Assembly: GCA_037200445.1 (NCBI GenBank)
Contig: JBBCGH010000001.1
Location: forward strand, 744,001 to 808,000
Origin: Alphaproteobacteria bacterium
GTDB lineage: Bacteria; Pseudomonadota; Alphaproteobacteria; Rhizobiales; Xanthobacteraceae
Length of the DNA: 64,000 nucleotides
Direction: 5' to 3'
The translations under genes were made by a program, and so were the position numbers. Below are positions 34,626-42,731 of this stretch, piece by piece. Positions within the stretch are counted from its first letter, which is position 1. Every line of letters begins with the position of its first letter. The notes under the pieces were generated by a model. The model did not search any database. It had not been told where the DNA came from and worked only from the letters and a program-made list of their open reading frames with translations.

Positions 34626-35981
34626 TTAGAGACTTCCCACTCTCAATGCTGCTGCTTTTGGTGCGGGTTTCATCGCGCCCGGATTGCCACTCACGGCCAC
34701 CGGATGACGCCTGCTCATTATCGATTGCGCGAGCCTCGCCTTCGCTCCGCCCCGCTTGGCGGCATATTCCTTGCCATCGATCGGCCCGACATGCGGCGGG
34801 TCGCGATCGAGGTACGGGCGCCCGATCCCAAGATCCTTCTCGTGCGCGTCAATCCACTTCCACAGTTCTACGCTCGAGGCGAAACGTTGCAGACGGGTCT
34901 CGCCTTTAACACTCACGAGATCGGCCGCAAGGCCGTGTCCGTAACCGCCGCGGCGGCTGCCGCCATGATATGAGCTGTCGCTGGCGGCTTTGTTGCCACT
35001 TGCGATCGCCTGCCGGTAATCGTCGCGGAATGCACTGGTGATGCCCGGCATCAGCCCGGCGTTCTCCATTGCAACAAGCGCGTGGTAGAGCTTCAGCTTG
35101 AAACCACGATCCATGCCTCCGATCACGTAATCCTTAACCGACATGCCGGCTTTCTGCGCCGCTATCGGGTCTTTCCACGTGAAATCCGCGATGACGTATT
35201 TCTTGATGGTCTTGATGACGGTCCGCGTTTTGCCCTTCTTTTTGATCGAGGTCTTGATGCGTTCCAGCACCTTATTGGAGTCGACTTTGGGCGTCCGTTC
35301 GTAGAACGCCCAGAGATAATCGTCGATGCAGATTTCGGGCACGAGGCATTCGTTGGGCGTCTCGACCACGCGTGCGGCCGGCTTCAGGTCTTCTTCTTCT
35401 TCCAACGAGTCGGGCCTGAACAAAGACACGAGCCGCATCTTGCGACGATCAGGCACGGCGGCGTCGACGCTCGCAATCTCGGTGGCTTCGATCGAGCGAG
35501 CTGACGCCTCGACCTGCACCGGATCCGGCTCGCTCGCCAACGCGAATACCGCGGGCGGCGTTCCGGCGGGTGCCGCTTCGTGAGAGTCGGGCAAAGAGGA
35601 CTCGATGCTCGCTACCTCCGCCTTGCCGGCAGGGAGCGTCGACGCCTCGCCATCGTTTTGCGCCGGATCGGGTGCACCCGCCGACGCGATCCGCTCGACC
35701 GGCCGCATCACCTGAGGGTCAGGCAGTGCTGCGAGGATGCTCTCAATCTCGGGGACTTCGAAAGGCAGCGCTGAGAAAGCGGCCTCGATGACCCCCTGAA
35801 CAGGGATGCCATCCAAACGGTCCCTGGAAATTGCGGTCGCTCGCGGGATGTCGACCGCGATCCGCGCCTCATCGTTTGTGATCTCGCGCGAACCGAGGCC
35901 AGCGAGGTCGGCCGCAATCCAACCATTGAGAACGAGCGTTCCGCACAACACCGCGAATACGGCAAATCGTTGCGGGCTCAT
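34626..35981 (-). CDS. Membrane-anchored M15/VanY-like D,D-peptidase domain protein
   Basis: 451 residues. One N-terminal membrane segment (about 5-28), then a long acidic, Pro/Ala-rich linker (30-210), then a C-terminal domain with a zinc-site pattern like peptidase M15: GYGHGLAADL (H349, D354) and DPPHVGP (H397). Together these suggest a periplasmic enzyme that trims peptidoglycan stem peptides. Four repeats of an ALPDP / LPDS / VPDRR-like unit occur in the linker (about 76-180). ATG at 35981 follows GGAGGGGTG. Catalysis is inferred from the three ligands. Confidence 0.75.
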   Translation of the reverse strand: MSPQRFAVFAVLCGTLVLNGWIAADLAGLGSREITNDEARIAVDIPRATAISRDRLDGIPVQGVIEAAFSALPFEVPEIESILAALPDPQVMRPVERIASAGAPDPAQNDGEASTLPAGKAEVASIESSLPDSHEAAPAGTPPAVFALASEPDPVQVEASARSIEATEIASVDAAVPDRRKMRLVSLFRPDSLEEEEDLKPAARVVETPNECLVPEICIDDYLWAFYERTPKVDSNKVLERIKTSIKKKGKTRTVIKTIKKYVIADFTWKDPIAAQKAGMSVKDYVIGGMDRGFKLKLYHALVAMENAGLMPGITSAFRDDYRQAIASGNKAASDSSYHGGSRRGGYGHGLAADLVSVKGETRLQRFASSVELWKWIDAHEKDLGIGRPYLDRDPPHVGPIDGKEYAAKRGGAKARLAQSIMSRRHPVAVSGNPGAMKPAPKAAALRVGSL

Positions 35982-36240
35982 CACCCCTCCCCCGACTGCC
36001 CGGTCCAAGGCTCACGCGAGCGAAGCTGGAAGACAGGACCGAGCGAAGCGATTCTCGGATAAAATGTGATCAGCCACAGGACGAAAACTGCAGACTGTCT
36101 CGTTTTTCCGAAGGTGTTGCCCGGATACAACGCGGCCCGGAGGTCGCGCCGCGTGGCGGCTTTCAATCGCCGCTGCACCCTCACAGCGGGGCGAAAACCG
36201 GCGTACGAGACCAGCTGCCTGTCTTCGAGGCGGTGTCCGC

Positions 36241-37587
36241 TTACCGTGTCAGCACGATGAAATCGGTGCCCTTGCCGGTTTCGTGGCTCATCCCGAGGTC
36301 GGAGATGATGAGCGAGGCGCCGGGCGACATCAGCGCGTTGATGCGCGCCAGCGCATCCTCAGGGATGGTGATGCGGTCGAGCGCTGCGTTCGGATCACGC
36401 ACGGAGAGCATTTCGTACTCCGGGGCCGCCAGCTCCACGCGGAGCTTCTCGCCGCGTCTTGTGTGAGTCGTTTGATACTTGCCGGGCTTTACGACGCGGT
36501 CGGTCGAGAGGGAGGCGACGTTCCAGCGCATCGTGCCATCCGGGTGGCCTTCGAGCGCGGTGAACACGTGCGTGCCGATGGGCTCGTCCGGTTGCGCGAT
36601 CGTCACCGGCGCGTCGAACACCTCAGTGAATCCCTTGCGGACGAAAAGCTTGCCCAGCTTGCGGCTGATGTAGACCGAGATCGGTCCTGGCCGCAGCATC
36701 GGGTCCTTCGCGGCCGCGGCCGCAACCGGCTTCTCGAACAGACGCGGCGGCACATCGGCGGGCGCCATTGCGGGCCCGACCGCTGCATCAGCCTCGGCAG
36801 CGCCCGCCTGCACCATCTGGTCGATCGCCTGCTCGATGCGCGCCTCTTCGCGCGCGCTCGCATCGATCGAGCCCTTCAAAGGCGCATCGGTCACCGTGCT
36901 GGTCGCGACGCGCACCTTGGCGGGCTGCTCTGTCTCCGCGGTTGTCTGCGGCAGCGCGGTGAACAGCCGCTTGCTGGAAATCTCGGTGAGCGCGACATCG
37001 TCCTGCGCGATGATCACGCGCGCCCCAACCTTGGTGATGCCCCACAGCCGCCGCGCAAAGTCTGGCGGAAGGCGGATGCAGCCGTGCGAGGCCGGATGGT
37101 TCGGCACCACGCCCTGATGCATCGCGACGCCCGACCAGGTGATGCGCTGCATGAACGGCATCGGCGCCGCGCTGTAGAGATTCGACTCGTGATAGATCTG
37201 TTTCTCGAGGACCGAGAAGACCCCCTGCGGCGTCGGGTGACCGGGCACGCCGGTCGAGACACGTGAATGCGCGACGGGCACGCCGCCGGAATAAAGCGTG
37301 AGTTGCTGCTTCTTGATCGAGATGACGATGTGCAGCGGGCCGAGCGGCAGCTTTTCCGGCATGCGCTTTTCGGCTGACAGCTTGCGCGTCATCTCCTTGC
37401 GCCGCGAAGGCCGATTCACCGGCGCGGCCGCGCGCGGATCGGGCTGCGTCATCACGGGCGGATATTGGTACGGCGAGAAGAACCAGCCCTGGTAGGCCGC
37501 CGCGGGCGTCGCCGAAATGACCGCAATGGCGCTGGCGAGAGCCAAGCGCCGGCAATTGACCGAGCCTATCGTGAGGCCTTGCACCAC
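36241..37587 (-). CDS. L,D-transpeptidase (YkuD) with a second, degenerate C-terminal YkuD-like domain
   Basis: About 448 residues. A Sec signal peptide (to about residue 32) precedes an active YkuD domain with MHQG and SHGCIRLP; the nucleophile is near C170. A second region (about 300-440) starts GPISVYISRKLGKLFVRKG and repeats the YkuD opening pattern but lacks the Cys; it ends SHETGKGTDFIVLTR. Start is uncertain: GTG at 37587 has TGAGGA 5 bp upstream; GTG at 37602 is also in frame. It is likely a periplasmic peptidoglycan crosslinker, with the second domain perhaps structural. Confidence 0.82.
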   Translation of the reverse strand: MVQGLTIGSVNCRRLALASAIAVISATPAAAYQGWFFSPYQYPPVMTQPDPRAAAPVNRPSRRKEMTRKLSAEKRMPEKLPLGPLHIVISIKKQQLTLYSGGVPVAHSRVSTGVPGHPTPQGVFSVLEKQIYHESNLYSAAPMPFMQRITWSGVAMHQGVVPNHPASHGCIRLPPDFARRLWGITKVGARVIIAQDDVALTEISSKRLFTALPQTTAETEQPAKVRVATSTVTDAPLKGSIDASAREEARIEQAIDQMVQAGAAEADAAVGPAMAPADVPPRLFEKPVAAAAAKDPMLRPGPISVYISRKLGKLFVRKGFTEVFDAPVTIAQPDEPIGTHVFTALEGHPDGTMRWNVASLSTDRVVKPGKYQTTHTRRGEKLRVELAAPEYEMLSVRDPNAALDRITIPEDALARINALMSPGASLIISDLGMSHETGKGTDFIVLTR

Positions 37588-37780
37588 AACGTTCCTCAGC
37601 ACGATCCGACGTCTCTATATGTCTTTGTCGCGCGAGCCTCCACGAACGATCAAGTCGTTCGGTGGCCGGCAGTTCCACGTTGCGGCGCGCCGTGCTTTCC
37701 CGGCAACAATCGCCGCATGTCGGCATCCTAATCCGCCAGAAGTTTCAACCAGATGAACGCGGAGCGGCGGCAAGTGCCGG

Positions 37781-37805
37781 CCCGCAAGAACGGGATTCTT
37801 GCGGG
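37781..37805. promoter_or_regulatory. Perfect hairpin in the divergent promoter region
   Basis: CCCGCAAGAA, loop CGGGA, TTCTTGCGGG: a 10-bp perfect stem 89 bp upstream of the HVGxR-repeat secreted protein gene. It lacks a T-tract. It could be an operator or an RNA element in the leader of the downstream gene. The rest of 37588-37893 holds no gene. Confidence 0.45.
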
Positions 37806-37893
37806 GGTCAATGAACCGACTCGGCGGTAGGCGGCGACCAATACCCCGAACCGATCAATTTCGCACCAACACGAAGAACCCCAGGAGAGAACC

Positions 37894-38439
37894 ATGTTTA
37901 CCAAGATCCGTACCTCGATGTTCGCCATCGCTGCCGTCGCCGCGCTTGGCGCAGCCAGCCTGATCACCACGACCACTTCGGCCGATGCCCGCGGTTTCGG
38001 CGGCGGCGGCTTCAGCCGCGGCGGAATGGGCGGCGGCCATGTCGGGATGCGCATGGGTGGCGGTGTCCGGATGGGTCATGTCGGTGTGCGCACCGTCGGC
38101 ATCCGTACGGTCGGCATCCGCCACGTCGGCGTTCGCCATGTCGGTATCCGTCCCGGCAACTGGTGCCGCTATTACGGCCGCTGCGGCATCCATGTGCGCT
38201 GGCATCGTCCGTGGGTCGTTCCGGTTGCGACGGCGGGCCTGGTTGCGACGTCCTACGCGGTTGCCCCCGCGACGGTCGCGACTGCGAAGCCCTGCACCTG
38301 CCTGACCAAGGAATACACGCCGGACAACCTGGTGGTGTTCAAGGACCTGTGCACCAAGGAAGTCGCGTCTGCTCCGGCCGGCAACACGCAGGCGCTGCTC
38401 CCGGCGCCGCAAGCTGACCCTGCCCCGCAGCAGCAATAA
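37894..38439 (+). CDS. Secreted Gly-rich protein with tandem VG[VI]R pentapeptides
   Basis: 181 residues. Signal peptide to about SADA (residue 31), then a Gly/Met/Arg-rich stretch, and five consecutive pentapeptides of the form (H/T)VG(V/I)R at 62-86, encoded by 15-bp repeats at 38077-38151. A CRYYGRC pair and a C-terminal CTCLTKEYTPDNLVVFKDLC segment follow. The latter is a pattern seen in short secreted proteins of Bradyrhizobium-like bacteria whose function is unknown. AGGAGA lies 7 bp before the ATG. Terminated by the hairpin at 38462-38485. Confidence 0.78.
   Translation: MFTKIRTSMFAIAAVAALGAASLITTTTSADARGFGGGGFSRGGMGGGHVGMRMGGGVRMGHVGVRTVGIRTVGIRHVGVRHVGIRPGNWCRYYGRCGIHVRWHRPWVVPVATAGLVATSYAVAPATVATAKPCTCLTKEYTPDNLVVFKDLCTKEVASAPAGNTQALLPAPQADPAPQQQ
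38077..38151 (+). repeat. Five tandem 15-bp coding repeats
   Basis: Five in-frame 15-bp units of the form (C/A)(A/C)N-GTC-GG(T/C)-NTN-CG(C/T), each encoding (H/T)-V-G-(V/I)-R. Third-position differences among units show they are not a very recent expansion. Confidence 0.85.
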
Positions 38440-38461
38440 GCAAATCGCCCGCTAAGAGTGA

Positions 38462-38485
38462 GAACCCCGGCTTCGGCCGGGATTC
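38462..38485 (+). terminator. Terminator-like hairpin after the HVGxR-repeat gene
   Basis: GAACCCCGGC, loop TTCG, GCCGGGATTC: a 10-bp stem with one mismatch and a stable tetraloop, 23 bp after the stop codon. It is followed by TTGCGTTTGGG, a weak T-rich tail. Confidence 0.65.
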
Positions 38486-38592
38486 TTGCGTTTGGGCGGC
38501 GCTTCCTCAATTGGGCGCGCGGCGATGTTGATTTAAGTGAACCCTCAGGAAAGTAATTCGACTAATGATTGTAAACTCAAAAGGAGATTGCC

Positions 38593-38928
38593 ATGCGTGC
38601 TCTGCGCAATGTCCATTTTGCAGTACTTGCTCTCGCCCTGTCGCTTGCCGCAGCAGGACGTGCCGATGCAGCCAGCATCAACTACGGAAGCCAAACCACC
38701 GCCAGCGTCACCGTTTTCTATTCCGGCCTGCCGGCCAATACGCAGTTGTTCTTGCGCAACTGGGTCACTGGCGGGGAGGCGATGGCGGCAGTCCCGCCGG
38801 TGAGCGGTACGGGATCGGTTGTTGTCCCGTTCAATGTGCTGCCTCCCGGTCCCGGCGAGTTCGAAGTGGTGGGCCGGGACGTCAGTGGATGGGTCGCGCA
38901 GTCGGTTACGTTCTATCTGTTCATTTGA
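38593..38928 (+). CDS. Small secreted protein of unknown function
   Basis: 111 residues with a Sec signal peptide (cleavage near ADA, residue 26). The mature 85 residues are beta-rich (TTASVTVFYSGLPANTQLFL, FEVVGRDVSGWVAQSVTFY) with no Cys, suggesting a small Ig-like sandwich. No family recognised. AAAGGAGATTGCC precedes the ATG, a good ribosome-binding site. The preceding A+T-rich stretch (38520-38580) probably holds its promoter. Confidence 0.68.
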   Translation: MRALRNVHFAVLALALSLAAAGRADAASINYGSQTTASVTVFYSGLPANTQLFLRNWVTGGEAMAAVPPVSGTGSVVVPFNVLPPGPGEFEVVGRDVSGWVAQSVTFYLFI

Positions 38929-38952
38929 CGCGCCGGCCGCCGAAGTTTGGGG

Positions 38953-39891
38953 TTATTTCGACCCGAAGCCGTCGCGCACGGCGCGCATGCGCGTGAACGC
39001 GTCGTCCCATTGGTCGCGCCGCGCGACGCCGAACATCTGAACGACACCCGGACTGAAGCGAAGCCACTGCACCATGAAAAGCTCGTCACCGGTCCCCTCA
39101 TCCCTGCCGATCGCGACGATCTGGTAGCCCGGCACGCCGCCGATCCTCATCTGCTCGGAGTTGACAACGCGCACGTTCGGCCGCGTGAGGAATGCGGCCA
39201 TCATGCGCTGCGCGAAGCGCTCGCGCTCGGCAGGCTGCGGCGGCTCGGCCGGCCGCGGCGTGATCATGAAATAGGGCTGCTGGGCGGGGAGGCTCGTATC
39301 CTGCGGCCCGAGCGTCATGACCGTGGTGCCGTCCGGGCTCGCGCGCAACAGCCGGAAGCCGCCGAGGTCGTCGAGCCGGTAGGGCAGAACAGCGAGCATC
39401 TCGTCCGGTGTGAGTTTCGCGCGGACAACGACGCTCGCGAACGCGGCACGCAGTGCGGCGTCCGGATAGGCCTCGCGCGCCGCTTCCGGCACCACGCCGA
39501 TGATGGTGACGGTCAGATCGTCGCTGCGTGCGAGCAGCGCCCACTTGCGGAGCGCCGTGCCGTTCTGCTCCTGGCGGGTCACGACCAGCAGCGCCTCGCC
39601 GGATGCAAGCGGCAATGTTTCGCGCGAGATTTCCTCCATGCCGCTCTGCCGGATGACCTCGGGCGTGAAGTCCTGCGCGATCTTGTCGTAGGTCTGCGCC
39701 GATACCTCGCTGATCAGCAGCACCACGCGGTTGGTGCGATCTTCGAAACCCTGAAATGACGTGGCGGCGGCCATGCCGGACGGAGGCTCGAGCCCGATGC
39801 GCGAACCGGGCGGGAAGACCGGCTCGGCGGCGAATGCGGCCGTGCCGAGCACGAGCGAGAGGACGAGAGGTATCAGAAGGCGCAGTGGCAT
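38953..39891 (-). CDS. Secreted protein of unknown function
   Basis: 312 residues with a Sec signal peptide (to about AFAA, residue 22). The mature part is a repeated alpha/beta arrangement: two similar halves each have a segment about binding or stress of the type GVxGYQIVAIGRD (C-terminal) and GEALLVVTRQEQNG (N-terminal). No catalytic motif seen. ATG at 39891 is selected because the signal starts there; the in-frame extension to 39933 is rejected. It starts 7 bp after the stop of the isochorismatase-like gene, so it may be the last gene of that minus-strand run. Confidence 0.7.
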   Translation of the reverse strand: MPLRLLIPLVLSLVLGTAAFAAEPVFPPGSRIGLEPPSGMAAATSFQGFEDRTNRVVLLISEVSAQTYDKIAQDFTPEVIRQSGMEEISRETLPLASGEALLVVTRQEQNGTALRKWALLARSDDLTVTIIGVVPEAAREAYPDAALRAAFASVVVRAKLTPDEMLAVLPYRLDDLGGFRLLRASPDGTTVMTLGPQDTSLPAQQPYFMITPRPAEPPQPAERERFAQRMMAAFLTRPNVRVVNSEQMRIGGVPGYQIVAIGRDEGTGDELFMVQWLRFSPGVVQMFGVARRDQWDDAFTRMRAVRDGFGSK

Positions 39892-39898
39892 GCGGCGA

Positions 39899-40498
39899 CT
39901 ATAGCGCGGCAAAGTCCCGCATCGCATCCGCAATGGTGATCACTTTCGCGACAGGTTTCAGCCCTTCGATCGCCGCCTCATGCAGGTTGCGCGAGAAGGC
40001 CGCGCAGCCGTCGGCGAGCACGGTGCAGTGGAACTCGCGCACATGCGCGTCCCGCACGGTCGACGCAACCCCGCCGTTGGTCACGATGCCGGTGAAATAG
40101 AGGTGCTCGATGCCGCATTTCCTCAGCCCCCATTCGAGGCGCGACGCATGGAACGCCGAATAGGCGATCTTCTCGACGTTAAGGTCGGCTGGTGCGAGCG
40201 CGTCGACAAGTTGCTGGCTCCATGAGCCCGGCGCGAAGTCACCCTTTTTCAGGAACGGGCGCAGCGCTTTCAGGTGCGGAGAGATGATCGGCTCGCCGCC
40301 GCGGCCCGGCACCAGCGTGAACAGTGTCGCGACGGTGAGGATGCCGCGCTCGCGCGCGAGTTTTGCGAGCGGCGCGAGGCGGGTGGGCAAGGTGGCGATG
40401 TCGGCAGCGCTCTGCCCGGCGCGGCCATAGGCGCCGTCCGGATGAATGAAGTCGTTCTGAAGATCGCCGAGAATCAGCGCGGTGGTGGCCTTGCTCAT
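39899..40498 (-). CDS. Isochorismatase-family hydrolase with Gly at the catalytic Cys position
   Basis: 199 residues. The fold's Asp (D12, LGDLQNDF) and Lys (K110, VEKIAYSAF) are present, but the TNxxV loop reads TNGGVAST with G143 where amidohydrolases of this family carry the nucleophilic Cys. True isochorismatases such as EntB also have Gly there, so an enol-ether-type or non-covalent hydrolysis is possible. Its ATG overlaps (ATGA) the hyuA stop, so it is co-translated with hydantoinase/oxoprolinase subunits, where carbamoyl-amino-acid hydrolysis would be expected. The Gly argues against simple amidase chemistry. Confidence 0.85.
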   Translation of the reverse strand: MSKATTALILGDLQNDFIHPDGAYGRAGQSAADIATLPTRLAPLAKLARERGILTVATLFTLVPGRGGEPIISPHLKALRPFLKKGDFAPGSWSQQLVDALAPADLNVEKIAYSAFHASRLEWGLRKCGIEHLYFTGIVTNGGVASTVRDAHVREFHCTVLADGCAAFSRNLHEAAIEGLKPVAKVITIADAMRDFAAL

Positions 40499-42526
40499 GC
40501 GCGCTCCACGATCACATTGCCGAGCTTGTCGATGCGCCCGACGTGTCCCGGCTCGATCACCGTGGTGGCGTCGGGCTGTTCGAGAATAGCGGGGCCTTCA
40601 ATTGTCGCGCCTGCCGGCAGCGCGAGGCGTGCCCACACGCTTGTCTCCCGGAAGCCGCCCGGAAACCACACCTTGCGCGACCCGGCCTTCGCCTTGTCGA
40701 GCGAGGCCGACGCATCGGGCGCGAACACCGAGAAATCGAACGGCGGCCTGCGCCCGATCGCGGCGACACGCAACGAGACGATACGTACCGCAAGGCCGGG
40801 AAGCAGGCGGCTGAACGAGGCCGAATAGGTTTGCTCGAACGCCTTGCGTACGAGCGCTTCGGTCAGGCCGCGCGCATCCGCCTCGATCGGCAGGGGTACC
40901 GACACGGTATGCGTCTGCCCGAGATAGTGCATGTCGAGTTCGTAGATCACGTCGGTGCGCTCGACCGGAATGCCGGCGGCCGTGATCACCGCGCTCGCCT
41001 CCTTGCCCGCCGCTGCCATGCGCGCGCCGAGCGACGCGGCATCGAGACCGTCGAGCATCAGGTTCACGGTCTGCACCATGTCGTGGCGCAGGTCCGCCAG
41101 CACGCAGCCGAGCGCCGAGGTGATGCCGGGAAACCGCGGCACCATGGCGCTCTTCAGCCCGACTCTCGCGGATCAGCGCGCCGACATGCAGGGCGCCGCC
41201 ACCGCCGAACGGCATCGCGACGAATTTTTGCGGATCGTGGCCGCGCTCGATCGACACAAGCCGGATTGCGCCCGCCATGCGCGCATCGGCGACGCGCACG
41301 ACCGCAGCCGCGGCATCGTCGGTTGACAGGGAAAGCGGCCTGCCGACATGCTCGGCGATGGCGCGCCGCGCCGCCTCGACGTCGAGCGACTTCAGTTCGC
41401 CACCGAGCGGGCGCTGCGCATTGATGCGGCCGAGCACGACTTGCGCGTCGGTCAGCGTGGGCCGCGTGTTGCCCTGCCCATAGCAGGCGGGGCCTGGCAC
41501 CGAGCCGGCGCTTTTCGGCCCGACCTGCAACAGCCCGCCGCGATCGACCCACGCGATCGAGCCGCCGCCGGCGCCGATGGTGGTGATCTCGACCATCGGC
41601 GTGCGGATGACGAGCCCGAACTCGATCGTGGTTTGCGCGGCGATCGACGCCTTGCCGTTCGCGATCACCGAGACATCGAACGACGTGCCGCCAAGATCGC
41701 AGGTGATGAGATTGTCGAAGCCAGCGGCCTTGGCGAGCGCGGCCCCCGCGACCACGCCGGCCGCGGGACCCGAGAGTGCGGTGCGCACCGGCAGGCGGCG
41801 CGCGGTCGCGGTCGACATGATGCCGCCGTTCGACTGCACGATGTGCAGCTTGCTCGTGCCCGCGAGCGCGGCTTCGAGCTTGGCGATGTAGGAGGCGACG
41901 ACCGGCTGGAGATAGGCGTTGATGGCGGCGGTGGAGGCACGCTCGAACTCGCGGATTTCCGACAGAACTTCATGCGAGGCGCAAACGTAGTCGTTTGGCC
42001 AGACCTCACGCACGGCGCCGAGCGCGCGGCGCTCGTTCCCGGCGTTCGCATAGGCGTTGATGAAAATGACCGCGACCGCCTGCGCGCCTGCTTCGATGAG
42101 TTTTCGCGCGGCGTTGCGCACCTCCTCCACATTCACCGCCGTTCTGACCGTGCCGTCCGCGAGTGTGCGCTCGGCGACCTCGAGCCGCATGTCGCGGTCG
42201 GCGATCGGCGTGAAATCGCCCCACAGGCCCCAGGTGCGGCGGCGGTCGCGGCGGCGCATCTCCAGCACATCGCGAAAGCCGCGCGTGGTGATGACGCCGA
42301 TCTTCGGCCCGCGCCGCTCCAGCAGCGTGTTGGTGCCGACCGTGGTGCCGTGCACGATCGAGCCTTGCGCGGCGCCGCCGATTGCGGCGAGGCCGTTGAG
42401 GAAGCCTTGCGCCTCGTCACCGCGGCGCGAGGGCACCTTCGCGGTCGTGAAGGTGCGCGTAGACGAGTCGAAGCGGAACAGGTCGGTGAACGTGCCGCCG
42501 ACGTCGATCCCGACGATCACGCTCAT
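40495..42526 (-). pseudogene. hyuA: Hydantoinase/oxoprolinase subunit A, frameshifted
   Basis: The N-terminal part (IVGIDVGGTFTDLFRF, GIVMSTATA-like and GPAAGVVAGA regions) reads from ATG 42526 to about 41165; after ALIRE the frame breaks and the expected continuation (VGLKSAMVPRFPGITSALG) resumes in the next frame and runs to the stop at 40495. Deleting one base near 41164-41166 restores about 676 residues, normal for the family of ATP-dependent ring-opening amidohydrolases. Its partner hyuB lies upstream, separated by a dispersed repeat. The stop overlaps the isochorismatase-like start. Sequence error or true mutation cannot be told apart here. Confidence 0.9.
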
Positions 42527-42563
42527 ACGGGGGCCTGTCGATGGCGGCGCCGCGTACTCCGTC

Positions 42564-42703
42564 CACCCTCCCCTGGAGGGGGAGGGGCGGCGAGTGACGC
42601 AGTCGCGAGCCGGGGTGGGGTGAGGCTGTTCGCTTCGCGATTCATCCCACCCCGACTGCGTCGCTTCGCGCCGCAGTCGACCCTCCCCCTCCAGGGGAGG
42701 GTG
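42564..42703. repeat. Dispersed palindrome between hyuB and hyuA
   Basis: Outer arms CACCCTCCCCTGGAGGGGGA and its complement ending at 42703, with inner GGGGTGGGGTGA / TCATCCCACCCC. It is the same family as 21267-21374. It separates hyuB from hyuA within an operon, so it would be transcribed and fold strongly in the mRNA. Confidence 0.85.
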
Positions 42704-42731
42704 ACCGAGCCAGCGGCTTGTGTGGCGGACC

